Assembly: GCA_030537295.1 (NCBI GenBank)
Contig: JAUNNU010000003.1
Coordinates: forward strand, 1-54,158
Source of the DNA: Bacteroidia bacterium
GTDB taxonomy: Bacteria > Bacteroidota > Bacteroidia > Bacteroidales > F082
Direction of reading: 5' to 3'
Length of the DNA: 54,158 nt
Positions 44,289 to 52,705 of this stretch are shown piece by piece (position 1 is the first letter of the stretch; every line of letters starts with the position of its first letter). The translations under genes and the position numbers were made by a program. The notes beneath the pieces are model-generated. The model did no database searches. It was not told where the DNA came from and worked only from the letters and a program-made list of their open reading frames with translations.

Positions 44289-44369
44289 AAACACAACGCT
44301 AATTTCCGCAGCAGAAAGATGGCAGAAGAAAAGTTTATTCAAAAATACATTGAACTGATAGAACAATGA
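44289..44369 (+). pseudogene. Relic of a GT4 glycosyltransferase C-terminus
   Basis: The reading frame directly after the licD stop encodes about 26 residues, RSRKMAEEKFIQKYIELIEQ at the end, and then a TGA that overlaps the next gene's ATG. This strongly resembles the terminal helix of GT4 enzymes in this locus (compare AEQLFDKDSFIKSYMSLIE of the gene at 41240). It has no start of its own. Confidence 0.6.
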
Positions 44370-44959
44370 ACATCATAGCAAGAATCTGGAACAAAGCCAT
44401 TGATACGCTTTATACGGCAACATTCCCAAATGTGGGAAGGAGTTGTAGAATTAGCCACAAAACCAGCATTGGTTGCAAAGGCAACTTAATTATAGGTGAA
44501 TGCTCTAGCATTGGCAATGGGGCTGATATTATGAACACCCGTGCAAAAGTCGTTATTGGAAAGCACTTTGTTTCAGGTCCAAAGCTGACCATTATCACGG
44601 GAGACCACATGCCTATTGTTGGCCGGTTTTTGAATACAGTATCCGATTCAGACAAAGACCAGTTGGATGTGAATCATGAATATGACAAAGATGTCGTTAT
44701 TGAGGATGATATATGGACTGGTTATGGCGTTACCATCATGAAAGGGGTAACCATTGGCCGTGGAAGCATTGTGGCGGCAAGAGCTATGGTGAACAAAAAT
44801 GTTCCTCCGTATTGTATTGTTGGTGGCGTGCCTGCTAAGGTGTTGAAGTTCCGCTGGACCATCGACCAAATCCTTGAACACGAATCGAAACTCTATCCCG
44901 AGAATGAACGCTATACCCGTGAACAGTTGGAAGAGATATTCGCTAAATATTCCAAATAA
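44366..44959 (+). CDS. Left-handed beta-helix acetyltransferase (CatB/xenobiotic type)
   Basis: 197 residues with hexapeptide repeats (IGCKGNLIIGECSSIGNGAD, VVIEDDIWTGYGVTIMKGVT, IGRGSIVAARAMVNKNVP) and the ending IVGGVPAKVLKFRW. The loop with ITGDHMPIVGR carries a probable catalytic His. Such enzymes O-acetylate sugars with acetyl-CoA. The start codon overlaps the stop of the glycosyltransferase relic, and the next gene begins immediately after its stop. Confidence 0.87.
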   Translation: MNIIARIWNKAIDTLYTATFPNVGRSCRISHKTSIGCKGNLIIGECSSIGNGADIMNTRAKVVIGKHFVSGPKLTIITGDHMPIVGRFLNTVSDSDKDQLDVNHEYDKDVVIEDDIWTGYGVTIMKGVTIGRGSIVAARAMVNKNVPPYCIVGGVPAKVLKFRWTIDQILEHESKLYPENERYTREQLEEIFAKYSK

Positions 44960-46063
44960 ATGAACATACTTCTCTGCACCCCCATAGATAAAGGAATGGA
45001 AAAGCCTCAAGGCGGTATCTCCGTTTGGGCTAGGAATATCATGGCATATTACGGTCAACATCACGACGAATCCTTGTCGGTTGAAGTGGTTCCATTCGAT
45101 AGGAAAACAGATGTCGAGGGAGGAATGGGCATCGTCAAACGTGGCTTTTATGGCATCACGGAATATTACGAAGCCTATCGTGAAGCTAAAAAACGTCTGC
45201 GCGAAGAACATTTTGATGTGGCGCATTTCACCACCAGTGCACAATTGGGCTTGTTCCGCGACTTCTTTGTCTTGAAGATGGCAAAGAAAGCCAATGTGAA
45301 GACCTTGCTGCACCTGCACTTCGGCCGTGTCCCCGAACTGGCTGAGCAAAACAACTGGGAGTGGAAATTGCTGAAGAAAGTGATGAAACTGGCTGATGGC
45401 GTGATTGCTATCGACAACCAATCCTACGAAACCATACATGTCCATGGAATAAAACACGCGTGCTTTTTGCCCAATCCTCTTTCAGAACCTATTATCAAGG
45501 AAATCGAAGAGGAGAGTGGTAAGATAGAACGAATTCCAAACAAACTTCTTTTTGTAGGGCATGTCATCGAAACCAAAGGTGTATTTGAATTGGTGAAGGC
45601 CTGCAAGCAAATTGAAGGCGTTGAGTTGCATATTGTGGGCAAGTGCTTGCCTGGAATTAAAGATAGGATTGTGGAGCTCGCAGGTGGCGAACCTGCATGG
45701 CTTAAGTTACGCGGTGAAATGACGCATGAAGAAGTGATTCGCGAGATGCTTTCGGCAGGTGTTTTTGTCTTGCCCACCTACACCGAAGGCTTCCCCAATG
45801 TCATCCTCGAGAGTATGGCATGTGGCTGTCCTATCGTCACCACGCCCGTAGGTGCCATCCCGGAGATGCTTGACATTCATGGCGAAGAGCAATGTGGTGT
45901 GTGTGTGAAAGTGAAAGATGTGGAAGGCTTACGCAATGCCATCCAATACATGCTTGATAACCCAGAATATGCTAATTCAATTGGAGCCAAAGCCCAGAAA
46001 AGGGTGAATGAAATGTATGCCATGCCGGTGGTGTGGAAGAGGCTGGTGGAGATTTGGAAATAA
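44960..46063 (+). CDS. GT4 family glycosyltransferase
   Basis: 367-residue GT-B enzyme starting directly after the previous stop. N-terminus KGMEKPQGGISVWARNIM; donor site TYTEGFPNVILESMACGCPI with EX7E. The central HLHFGRVPELAEQNNWEW is a usual acceptor-domain segment. It probably adds a sugar to the repeat unit. It is the last polysaccharide gene before the accessory island, whose first gene follows after 16 bases. Confidence 0.9.
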   Translation: MNILLCTPIDKGMEKPQGGISVWARNIMAYYGQHHDESLSVEVVPFDRKTDVEGGMGIVKRGFYGITEYYEAYREAKKRLREEHFDVAHFTTSAQLGLFRDFFVLKMAKKANVKTLLHLHFGRVPELAEQNNWEWKLLKKVMKLADGVIAIDNQSYETIHVHGIKHACFLPNPLSEPIIKEIEEESGKIERIPNKLLFVGHVIETKGVFELVKACKQIEGVELHIVGKCLPGIKDRIVELAGGEPAWLKLRGEMTHEEVIREMLSAGVFVLPTYTEGFPNVILESMACGCPIVTTPVGAIPEMLDIHGEEQCGVCVKVKDVEGLRNAIQYMLDNPEYANSIGAKAQKRVNEMYAMPVVWKRLVEIWK

Positions 46064-46079
46064 TGGATATGAAATTATT

Positions 46080-46970
46080 ATGACCCAAAACGAATTTGCT
46101 TTACATCAGCTAAAATCTCTTAATCTTGAAGTTGCTTCTATTGAAGAAGTCCAAAAATGGGCAAAATGTATTCAAATTCCTATTGTGGCAACAGAAATAA
46201 TCGAAGGCACTTATATTTGCAGAGCTAGAAGAGGGAAGGGATACATTCGTTGGGAAGATGTAACTTATAGACCCGCTAAAGACTGTACAAATCTACAACG
46301 AGCTTCATTACCTGGCAAAACCGTATTGTATGGTGTCATATCAGATGACCAACATCATCTTGAAAATGGACGAGCCATAGGAGTCGCGGAATGTTCTAAA
46401 TTAGCTGCATCGGGCAAAGACTCAGTTGGCAAAGAATATATTTCAAATTCACAATGGATTGTCAAACAGCCCATTCAAACTGCATGTATTGTTTCTAAAG
46501 ATTCATACAATGGAGTGGAGAACAATGTTTTGCTGAATGTTATTAAATCAGATTTCATCGCGAAATTTGGAGGAAATCAAGAAGCCATAAATCTTGCTTC
46601 ATTTGTTGAAGGTGAATTTAGCAAAGTCGTAAAACCATCATGCGACTACGAATACAAGATTTCAGCTGTAATTTCAGATTTGCTTCTCAACACTTATGAC
46701 TTTGATGCAATTGCATATCCTTCGGTAAAAATGGGAGGACAGGTTGGATTAAACATTGCTATTCGGCCAGATACAGTTGATTCCAAATTGGTTTTGGATA
46801 ACATTGCAGATCAATGTTACTATAAAAATGGTGAAGAAGGGATTGTCGAGATAGAAAGGGTGTTTTATGTAACGCAACAATGCTATTGGGAAGAAAATCA
46901 AATTTCTAAAGAAATAATTGCTGAAAAAATAGGTTTGAAAACTCTCGCAGATTTACCTTTGATCAATTAG
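46080..46970 (+). CDS. RES-domain-like protein 1
   Basis: 296 residues from the ATG at 46080; a longer frame starts inside the glycosyltransferase. It carries what looks like the Arg-Glu-Ser triad of RES toxins, a family that degrades NAD+: YICRARRGKGY (Arg48/50), IGVAECSKL (Glu104) and DAIAYPSVKMGGQVGLNIAI (Ser215), with SLPGKTVLYGV between the first two. The paralogue at 48519 has the same residues at 47/49, 103 and 216. It is longer than classical RES toxins (roughly 160-190 residues) and no Xre/DUF2384 antitoxin is adjacent. RES membership is an inference from motif pattern. Confidence 0.55.
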   Translation: MTQNEFALHQLKSLNLEVASIEEVQKWAKCIQIPIVATEIIEGTYICRARRGKGYIRWEDVTYRPAKDCTNLQRASLPGKTVLYGVISDDQHHLENGRAIGVAECSKLAASGKDSVGKEYISNSQWIVKQPIQTACIVSKDSYNGVENNVLLNVIKSDFIAKFGGNQEAINLASFVEGEFSKVVKPSCDYEYKISAVISDLLLNTYDFDAIAYPSVKMGGQVGLNIAIRPDTVDSKLVLDNIADQCYYKNGEEGIVEIERVFYVTQQCYWEENQISKEIIAEKIGLKTLADLPLIN

Positions 46971-46977
46971 CATATAG

Positions 46978-47057
46978 TATTAGCCAATATGTCATTTTCT
47001 GACAGTATTAAATTTGAAAGCGAGTGTCGCGCGAAGCGCGGCTCTCACTGGCTAATA
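46978..47057. repeat. Nested inverted repeat
   Basis: Outer arms TATTAGCCA (46978-46986) and TGGCTAATA (47049-47057) are exact complements. Inside, AGCGAGTGTCGCGC (47019-47032) pairs with GCGCGGCTCTCACT (47036-47049), with 3 mismatches, around a GAA loop. No T-run follows, so it is not a standard terminator. Confidence 0.6.
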
Positions 47058-47069
47058 AAGAAGAAACGC

Positions 47070-47487
47070 ATGAAGATAGATTCTGCATTACTGGATTCCC
47101 TAACCGCTAAAGCAAGGCCAACACCCTCGCCTTCGGCAGGCCTATGACTTGCGCACCACTCCCGAGGACAACTCCCAAAGGATTCTGAACGCAATGGAGC
47201 CTGGGCCTGTCCTTCCGATTCACAGGCACAGAGGCTCGACTGAAACGGTTGTAGTGTTGAGAGGAAAGTTGAGACAGAACTTCTATGATGAGAACGGGCA
47301 ACTGACGGAATCGTTTGAGGTATCTGCCGGTTCTGGTTCGACCGGCTCGCCACAAGTTGTCGGCTTCAGTGTTGAACTCGGCCGCTGGCACAACACCGAA
47401 TGTCTGGAATCCGGCACGGTGATACTGGAGTGCAACGACGGGAGGTATGAACCACTATCTGATGAAGAAATCTTGATACAGATATAA
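47070..47487 (+). pseudogene. wbuC: Frameshifted wbuC copy
   Basis: A start ATG at 47070 encodes MKIDSALLDSLTAKA, then the frame shifts around 47110-47126 relative to the intact wbuC at 28822 (an inserted pair of bases near the AAC-CCT site and one missing base), giving a TGA at 47145-47147. The remaining cupin continues in another frame to 47487 (NAMEPGPVLPIHRHRGSTET, LGRWHNTECLESGTVI). About six extra Gly/Ser-rich residues are present in the loop before WH. The second part could only be made from a TTG at 47149. Either a real pseudogene or a sequencing error. Confidence 0.7.
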
Positions 47488-47497
47488 TTGAATAGCA

Positions 47498-48499
47498 ATG
47501 TTATCCGACAAACCTTTCATAGTAATAGACCTCTATTCCGGTCGTTATACCAACGACAGGGTAGGTCACGAAGTGCTTAACTTCGAGTGGAATGAAACAG
47601 TCCAAAAGTATCTTGGCTATTGTCCTCCGCTTAACAATATTGTGATACAGCGGCTTGGTGCAAAGCAAAATGAAAAGGTTGTCCATAATGTGATGGTCAT
47701 TTATGTCCAAAAGTCTGGAAAGACATCTGACAGAGAAATAATCGGCTTTACCGATAACGCGACAATACACAGGCCTGGAGTCAAAGCCACCCCATCCATC
47801 GGTCGAACTATTGAAGATACAGATGGCTCCAAGCAGCATTGTGACTATTGTATTGAATCCGACACATTGTATGACCTGAGAAGTCTGCCGTTGTCTGACA
47901 AGTTCATAATTCGTATAGCTGAACACCCTCGGATGTTTCGCAAGCAAAGATTCTATAAGGGTAAATATCCAGAACTTGACGAGTCAATCATACAATATCT
48001 GGAGGACTATTTAGCAGGTTCATTTACAGACAATGACTTTAATGAGCAGGAAAACATTCAAATGGCCATCTTGCCAAAAGACGGAGGGAAAGGAGCGTAT
48101 AAGGCTAAACTGGAATATAAGGAAGGGCTCAACGGGAAAGCTGTAAAGAAAAGACATTATCTGGCAAAGCAGGTTTTGCATAATTCCGGCTATAAGTGTG
48201 CGGTATGTGCTGACCACGATACTTTTCTTACAAATAACGGAGTCCAATATATGGAAGGGCATCACCTGATTCCCTGCACACCATCTAATGCAAAGAGGTT
48301 CTGGGAAAAGTATGAAGCAAACATTGACTGCATTGAGAACATTGTCTGTATCTGCCCCACATGTCATAGGCAAATTCACTTCGGATCTGATGCTGACAAG
48401 AGGGAGGTGATAGAAAAATTGTATGAGGTGAAGGAAGCGGAGCTGGAAAGTGCGCGTATAAAGATTGGGTTGGAAGAATTGATAGAATTATATTCTTAA
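47498..48499 (+). CDS. HNH endonuclease domain protein
   Basis: 333 residues. The C-terminal HNH domain (from about 225) has a zinc-type CxxC (YKCAVCADHD), the catalytic YMEGHHLIPC, IDCIENIVCICPTCHRQIHF with the Asn and second Cys pair, and a closing His. The N-terminal 200 residues are not recognised. HNH nucleases of this layout occur in restriction and anti-phage systems; no methylase is nearby. It lies between the broken wbuC and the second RES-like gene. Confidence 0.8.
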   Translation: MLSDKPFIVIDLYSGRYTNDRVGHEVLNFEWNETVQKYLGYCPPLNNIVIQRLGAKQNEKVVHNVMVIYVQKSGKTSDREIIGFTDNATIHRPGVKATPSIGRTIEDTDGSKQHCDYCIESDTLYDLRSLPLSDKFIIRIAEHPRMFRKQRFYKGKYPELDESIIQYLEDYLAGSFTDNDFNEQENIQMAILPKDGGKGAYKAKLEYKEGLNGKAVKKRHYLAKQVLHNSGYKCAVCADHDTFLTNNGVQYMEGHHLIPCTPSNAKRFWEKYEANIDCIENIVCICPTCHRQIHFGSDADKREVIEKLYEVKEAELESARIKIGLEELIELYS

Positions 48500-48518
48500 T
48501 CTTGAGATATAAACTGTA

Positions 48519-49361
48519 ATGACTAATGATGAAATCATAAGAAGGCTCTTAAGCCTTGATCTCTCAACGTACCCTTATGATGAGGTAAGAGAATTGGTCT
48601 CCCTGTTTGGCCCAATGATTGTTCGCATGACAATTGATGGCAATCTCATAATAGAACGGTTAAGGCCAGAAGTTGGATTTACAAAACGTAAAGATGTGAC
48701 ATATAAAGAAGGAAAGCTGGAAGACTTTCCCAACAGAGCTACAATTCCTGGTCGTTCTATTTTTTATGGTACAATCGCTCATCATAAAGATAACCCAATG
48801 AATAGACGGTATATTGCCATCTGCGAATCATCCTCTTTATTGAAAAAAGGCAAGAATGTCTCTGGCCGCGAATCATATACTTTGTCAATATGGGGGATAA
48901 AACGTCCACTGAGTGTGGGCTTCATCGTTAATGATAAGGCTTTCGAAAATAGAAACAACCGTTTACTTCAAGACGCGAAAGAATATTATAATCGTAATCG
49001 AAGCTTTATCGAGAGTCCGTTACAGATGGACATATATAAAGACTTTGTTGTTGAACAATTCTCTAATCCTGTTGCTGATGACCAACGATACAAATACATT
49101 ATTTCTGCAACAATAGCAGATAAGATGATGTATGCTAGTGGTTTGGATGGAATTGTTTATCCATCCGTAAAGGCGGATGGGGAAGCTGGTTTGAATATTG
49201 CCTTGAAGAAAGAATGTGTAGATGATGCTCTTAAACTCTTAAATGTTGAAGAACTGGATTATATTCAGAATAAAGGTGAAGGGTCAATAAATATTGCTAA
49301 AGGTCAACCAATGCGTATTACTAGATGTGACAGCAATGGTTTGCTTGAATGGGAATGGTGA
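48519..49361 (+). CDS. RES-domain-like protein 2
   Basis: 280 residues, a diverged paralogue of the protein at 46080. Shared blocks are RKDVTYKEGK, RATIPGRSIFYGTI, YIAICESSSL, YKYIISATIAD and DGIVYPSVKADGEAGLNIAL. The putative RES residues are Arg47/49, Glu103 and Ser216. It is 19 bases downstream of the HNH gene and 30 bases upstream of the unknown gene at 49392, all on one strand, so these may be co-expressed. Function as an NAD+-consuming toxin is only a hypothesis. Confidence 0.55.
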   Translation: MTNDEIIRRLLSLDLSTYPYDEVRELVSLFGPMIVRMTIDGNLIIERLRPEVGFTKRKDVTYKEGKLEDFPNRATIPGRSIFYGTIAHHKDNPMNRRYIAICESSSLLKKGKNVSGRESYTLSIWGIKRPLSVGFIVNDKAFENRNNRLLQDAKEYYNRNRSFIESPLQMDIYKDFVVEQFSNPVADDQRYKYIISATIADKMMYASGLDGIVYPSVKADGEAGLNIALKKECVDDALKLLNVEELDYIQNKGEGSINIAKGQPMRITRCDSNGLLEWEW

Positions 49362-49391
49362 GGTAAAATTATAATTTAAAAACGGATAAAT

Positions 49392-50033
49392 ATGATAAAG
49401 CATCAAACATTAAAGATCAAAATCCTTGTGGGTGAGATAGAGAATTACATAGGAGAATTATATGTACAGGCAGGGAAAATGAATTATCAGCGATTATCGG
49501 AGATAGAAAGAAAATTATCGGAAGATAATTCCTTAGAATTCAATTATATTTGTTTACAGACTCCTAGACTTCACATAGAAAATCAATATCTTACCGCCAC
49601 TCTCTGGCTTATCATCCGTCCGGATGTGATAGAGTTGGTAAATATAACGTCAAACCAACGTTCATTTCTTTCGACTGGTGAATATAATACCATCCTTAAT
49701 GTTTTTTATAAAGACATTATTTTAAAGGTTAAGTTTAAAGGAGTTAGAAGAATTCTGTCTAAACCGTTTTTTGAACTTAAGGATGTTATGGGTGAAAAAT
49801 GTGCTGAGGCATTAATAAGGTTCTCAAATTTCGCAAACAAAGATTCGGGTCTTACTAACGATATGGATATTCGTCAATGGGCAGAGTTCATAAAGTTGGC
49901 ATATAGGACAAAAGCTCGAATTTCGGCAGAAGAATTAGAGCAGTGGCTAAAAGAAGACGGCTGGAGAGATATTTATGCCGAAAGACTAGTTTCATATTAC
50001 GAGTATTCCTTAGACCTTTTGAAATATGTATGA
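49392..50033 (+). CDS. Unrecognised 213-residue protein paired with a PIN protein
   Basis: I do not recognise a family. The protein is soluble and mixed alpha/beta, without signal peptide or membrane helix; the first 120 residues look beta-rich (TLKIKILVGEIENYIGELYV, LHIENQYLTATLWLIIRP) and the end is helical and acidic (ISAEELEQWLKEDGWRDIY). Its stop overlaps the start of the PIN gene by 8 bases, an arrangement typical of co-translated partners such as antitoxin-toxin pairs, though it is larger than usual antitoxins. Confidence 0.7.
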   Translation: MIKHQTLKIKILVGEIENYIGELYVQAGKMNYQRLSEIERKLSEDNSLEFNYICLQTPRLHIENQYLTATLWLIIRPDVIELVNITSNQRSFLSTGEYNTILNVFYKDIILKVKFKGVRRILSKPFFELKDVMGEKCAEALIRFSNFANKDSGLTNDMDIRQWAEFIKLAYRTKARISAEELEQWLKEDGWRDIYAERLVSYYEYSLDLLKYV

Positions 50034-50772
50034 GATAAATCCTGCTGGTTTGAGAATCACATCAGCAAAACAATTTTGCAATCAGGTCTATAGTGGGAAC
50101 ACAAAGCCTGTTATTTTCTGGGATACTTGTTCATTGTTAAATATCATAAGGTTTATCTATAGAGAAGCCCCAGGAGATATTACTACGTTTGAAGCGATAA
50201 GGAAGATATATGATGCCATAATGAATGATTCAGTTTTATCTGTTTCCTGTGAATCTGTTATCACAGAATTCAATAATAATGTGGATAAGACGATTTCTGA
50301 TACAGAGGAATCAATATCTAGAACTTACTCATACTTCAAAAATTTGGTTGATGTGATAAATGCTATTGATGGTTCAGCATTGACATATGGTGAAGTGTGT
50401 TCTAAAGATTTACATTTGAAGTTGTATCAAGTGGCCTCTGATATTATTCACAAAACAAGTTTTATTAATATTGATAAAACATCGACAGCCAATGCTCATA
50501 AAAGAGTTTTGCAAAAGAAGGCACCTGCCGCTAAGAAGCAAGAATTCAAGGATTGCACTATCTGGGAAGTGATGCTTTCCTGCTTCCGTCAGTTGAATAC
50601 AGTGGACGTTAGAAAACAAAAGGTTTTTTATACGGTCAATTTTGAAGATTTTTGCTGTATTGAAAACAAACGCCACAAGTCTTTTATGCATGAGCTTTTG
50701 ATGGAAGCAACTGTCTTGAATTTCAAATGCTGCAAAAGTGTGTTTGAGGTGAATGCTGAATTCGCGTTATAG
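50026..50772 (+). CDS. PIN-domain (DUF4935-like) protein
   Basis: 248 residues. Acidic PIN residues are visible: Asp33 in PVIFWDTCSLLNII, Glu80 in VITEFNNN, Asp175 and Glu180 in FKDCTIWEVML and Asp207 in VNFEDFCC, matching the DUF4935 type of PIN domain in which a Lys-rich stretch precedes the third acidic residue. PIN proteins are Mg2+-dependent ribonucleases, often toxins. It overlaps the preceding unknown gene by 8 bases; the GNAT gene follows after 17 bases. Confidence 0.7.
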   Translation: MYEINPAGLRITSAKQFCNQVYSGNTKPVIFWDTCSLLNIIRFIYREAPGDITTFEAIRKIYDAIMNDSVLSVSCESVITEFNNNVDKTISDTEESISRTYSYFKNLVDVINAIDGSALTYGEVCSKDLHLKLYQVASDIIHKTSFINIDKTSTANAHKRVLQKKAPAAKKQEFKDCTIWEVMLSCFRQLNTVDVRKQKVFYTVNFEDFCCIENKRHKSFMHELLMEATVLNFKCCKSVFEVNAEFAL

Positions 50773-50789
50773 AGGACCACATTAATAAT

Positions 50790-51218
50790 ATGATGCCCAA
50801 ACTCCACACATATACCGATTCTGACTTCAACGACCTTTCCGTCCTGATGCAGGAACTATCTAACAACATTGTCTTCACAAGGGAATCCCTGGAGCGACTG
50901 CTTGCAGACAGCAATAGTCATCTGTATGTGGCACGTGAAGAAGGCAGAATAGTCGCTTGCGCCTGCCTGTGCATATACCATCAGCCATTCAGTACGGACG
51001 CAACAATAGAATCGGTGGCGGTCTCCTCAAATATGAGAGGAAAAGGATTGGGACGGAAGTTGATGGAGCATCTGCTTGAAGAAGCAACAAGAATGAATGT
51101 CGATTGCATCCATCTGACCAGCAATCCGAAACGAGTGGCAGCCAATGCACTCTACCAGAAATTGGGATTCGTCAGGAATGAGACGAATTGCTATGGGATG
51201 AAAAAGGTTAGAGGTTAG
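50790..51218 (+). CDS. GNAT family N-acetyltransferase
   Basis: 142 residues with the acetyl-CoA loop VSSNMRGKGLGRKLMEHLLE and the late motif ANALYQKLGFVRNETNCY, the complete GNAT pattern. Substrate is unknown. It is the last gene of the run that starts with the HNH gene. Its stop codon lies inside the GGTTAGA repeat tract, so the final residues come from the repeat. Confidence 0.88.
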   Translation: MMPKLHTYTDSDFNDLSVLMQELSNNIVFTRESLERLLADSNSHLYVAREEGRIVACACLCIYHQPFSTDATIESVAVSSNMRGKGLGRKLMEHLLEEATRMNVDCIHLTSNPKRVAANALYQKLGFVRNETNCYGMKKVRG

Positions 51219-51247
51219 AGGTTAGGGGGTAGAGGTTAGAGAGGTTA
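51204..51247 (+). repeat. GGTTAGA-type short tandem repeat; left direct repeat of the DUF4143 cassette
   Basis: Imperfect repeats of GGTTAGA (AGAGGTT) run from the 3' end of the GNAT gene to 51247. The first 13 bases, AAGGTTAGAGGTT (51204-51216), recur exactly at 52698-52710. Confidence 0.8.
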
Positions 51248-51306
51248 ACAATCGTTAATATGTAAAGTTTTTCCTTGGAATTGGCTTCTATGACAGAAAT
51301 AAGCTC

Positions 51307-51314
51307 TACCTTTG
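51307..51314 (+). promoter_or_regulatory. -7 box for the DUF4143 ATPase gene
   Basis: TACCTTTG followed by CA, 60 bases before the ATG at 51374, with a TTGG element about 22 bases further upstream. The cassette thus appears to carry its own promoter. Confidence 0.5.
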
Positions 51315-51373
51315 CACTGAAAAAATAGTGGTGAGTCACAACTGAATTTGCAGTGACAAAAAGTGTTTTGGAT

Positions 51374-52705
51374 ATGATGATAGAACGTAAGAAATATCTG
51401 AGCCAATTGATGGCCAAACGCTGGAACGGTAAAGTGAAAATCATTACCGGTATCAGGCGATGCGGTAAGTCGTTCCTGCTTTCCAATATCTATAAGCAGG
51501 CATTGGTGAATGAGGGTGTGAGTGAGGATTGTTTCGTGGAAATTGCCCTTGATAAGAAGAAATGGTTGAAGTACAGAAATCCCAATGAACTGTATGACTA
51601 CGTGTCGGCGCATACGAATGACCCGAGGAAACGGTACTATGTCTTTATTGACGAAATCCAACTGTCGTACAAGGTAAAGAATACTGACATGGATGACAAC
51701 TTGGTGCCGGAGGAGGACAGAGACTTGCTATATACAACGTTCTATGACGTGCTGAATGACTTGATGGAACGTGAGAATCTGGATGTGTATGTGACGGGAA
51801 GCAACAGCAAGATGCTGTCAAGGGATATTGTCACCAACTTCCGCGACCGTGGCAGCGAGATAAAGGTGTATCCGCTGTCGCTTTCAGAGTTCTATGGTTT
51901 TGCCGGTCTGGAGAAGGTGGACGCTTTGGAGCAATATCTGCAATATGGCGGTATGCCCTTGGCTGTATTGGAGAAGGATGAGAAGCTGAAACGAAAGTAT
52001 TTGATTGATTTGCACAAGAATGTATATCAGAAGGATATCGTGGAGCGTTATAAACTGAAGGACGATGTGGTGTTAAGTGCATTGGTTGATGCTATGGCTT
52101 CGGCCGTAGGTTCGCTCACGAATCCGCACAAGTTGGCATCAACTGCCGGTTCGCTGCTTGGGGCTTCAACTTCAGATAATACGATAAAGAACTATCTTGA
52201 CTATCTTGAGGATGCATTTCTGTTTCAGAGTGCAAAAAGGTGGAATGTGAAAGGAAGAAAGTATTTTGATAAGATACAGAAGTATTATGCCGTGGATCTG
52301 GGGTTGAGGAATGCAAAGCTTAACTGGCGGCAGACGGAACGTTCGCATCTGCTGGAAAACTTGATTTACAACGAGCTTGTCGGATGTGGGTATCAAGTGG
52401 ATGTCGGCATCGTGGAGGTGGACAAGATTATTAATGGAAAACGCGACCGTGGCCAGTATGAGATTGATTTTGTGGTAAATACCAATGTCGGAAAGGTGTA
52501 TATCCAATCGGCTCTGAATATCGATACTCCGGAAAAGAAGGCACAGGAGACCTTCTCGCTCAGGAATACAGGTGACTTCTACCGTAAGATCGTGGTGCTG
52601 GACGGCAGTTCTCTGCCATGTGCTGATGAGGATGGCGTGATTTATACCGGCATCATCCCGTTCCTGCTCGGTGGAGTGATGGAAGAGCTGGTGGAGGAAG
52701 GTTAG
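51374..52705 (+). CDS. AAA ATPase with DUF4143 domain
   Basis: 443 residues from the ATG at 51374; an in-frame GTG at 51353 is an alternative. The N-terminal AAA part has Walker A GIRRCGKS (26-33), Walker B YVFIDEIQ and the sensor-like VTGSNSKML, while the C-terminal DUF4143 part contains YAVDLGLRNAKLNWRQTE, ENLIYNEL and EIDFVV with nuclease-like acidic residues. The function of this widespread family is unknown. The whole gene with promoter lies between exact 13-bp direct repeats, and its own stop codon is in the right repeat. Confidence 0.88.
   Translation: MMIERKKYLSQLMAKRWNGKVKIITGIRRCGKSFLLSNIYKQALVNEGVSEDCFVEIALDKKKWLKYRNPNELYDYVSAHTNDPRKRYYVFIDEIQLSYKVKNTDMDDNLVPEEDRDLLYTTFYDVLNDLMERENLDVYVTGSNSKMLSRDIVTNFRDRGSEIKVYPLSLSEFYGFAGLEKVDALEQYLQYGGMPLAVLEKDEKLKRKYLIDLHKNVYQKDIVERYKLKDDVVLSALVDAMASAVGSLTNPHKLASTAGSLLGASTSDNTIKNYLDYLEDAFLFQSAKRWNVKGRKYFDKIQKYYAVDLGLRNAKLNWRQTERSHLLENLIYNELVGCGYQVDVGIVEVDKIINGKRDRGQYEIDFVVNTNVGKVYIQSALNIDTPEKKAQETFSLRNTGDFYRKIVVLDGSSLPCADEDGVIYTGIIPFLLGGVMEELVEEG

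Noticed and set aside
46978-47057. Inverted repeat as a rho-independent terminator
   Set aside because: The GC-rich stem is not followed by a T-run on either strand.
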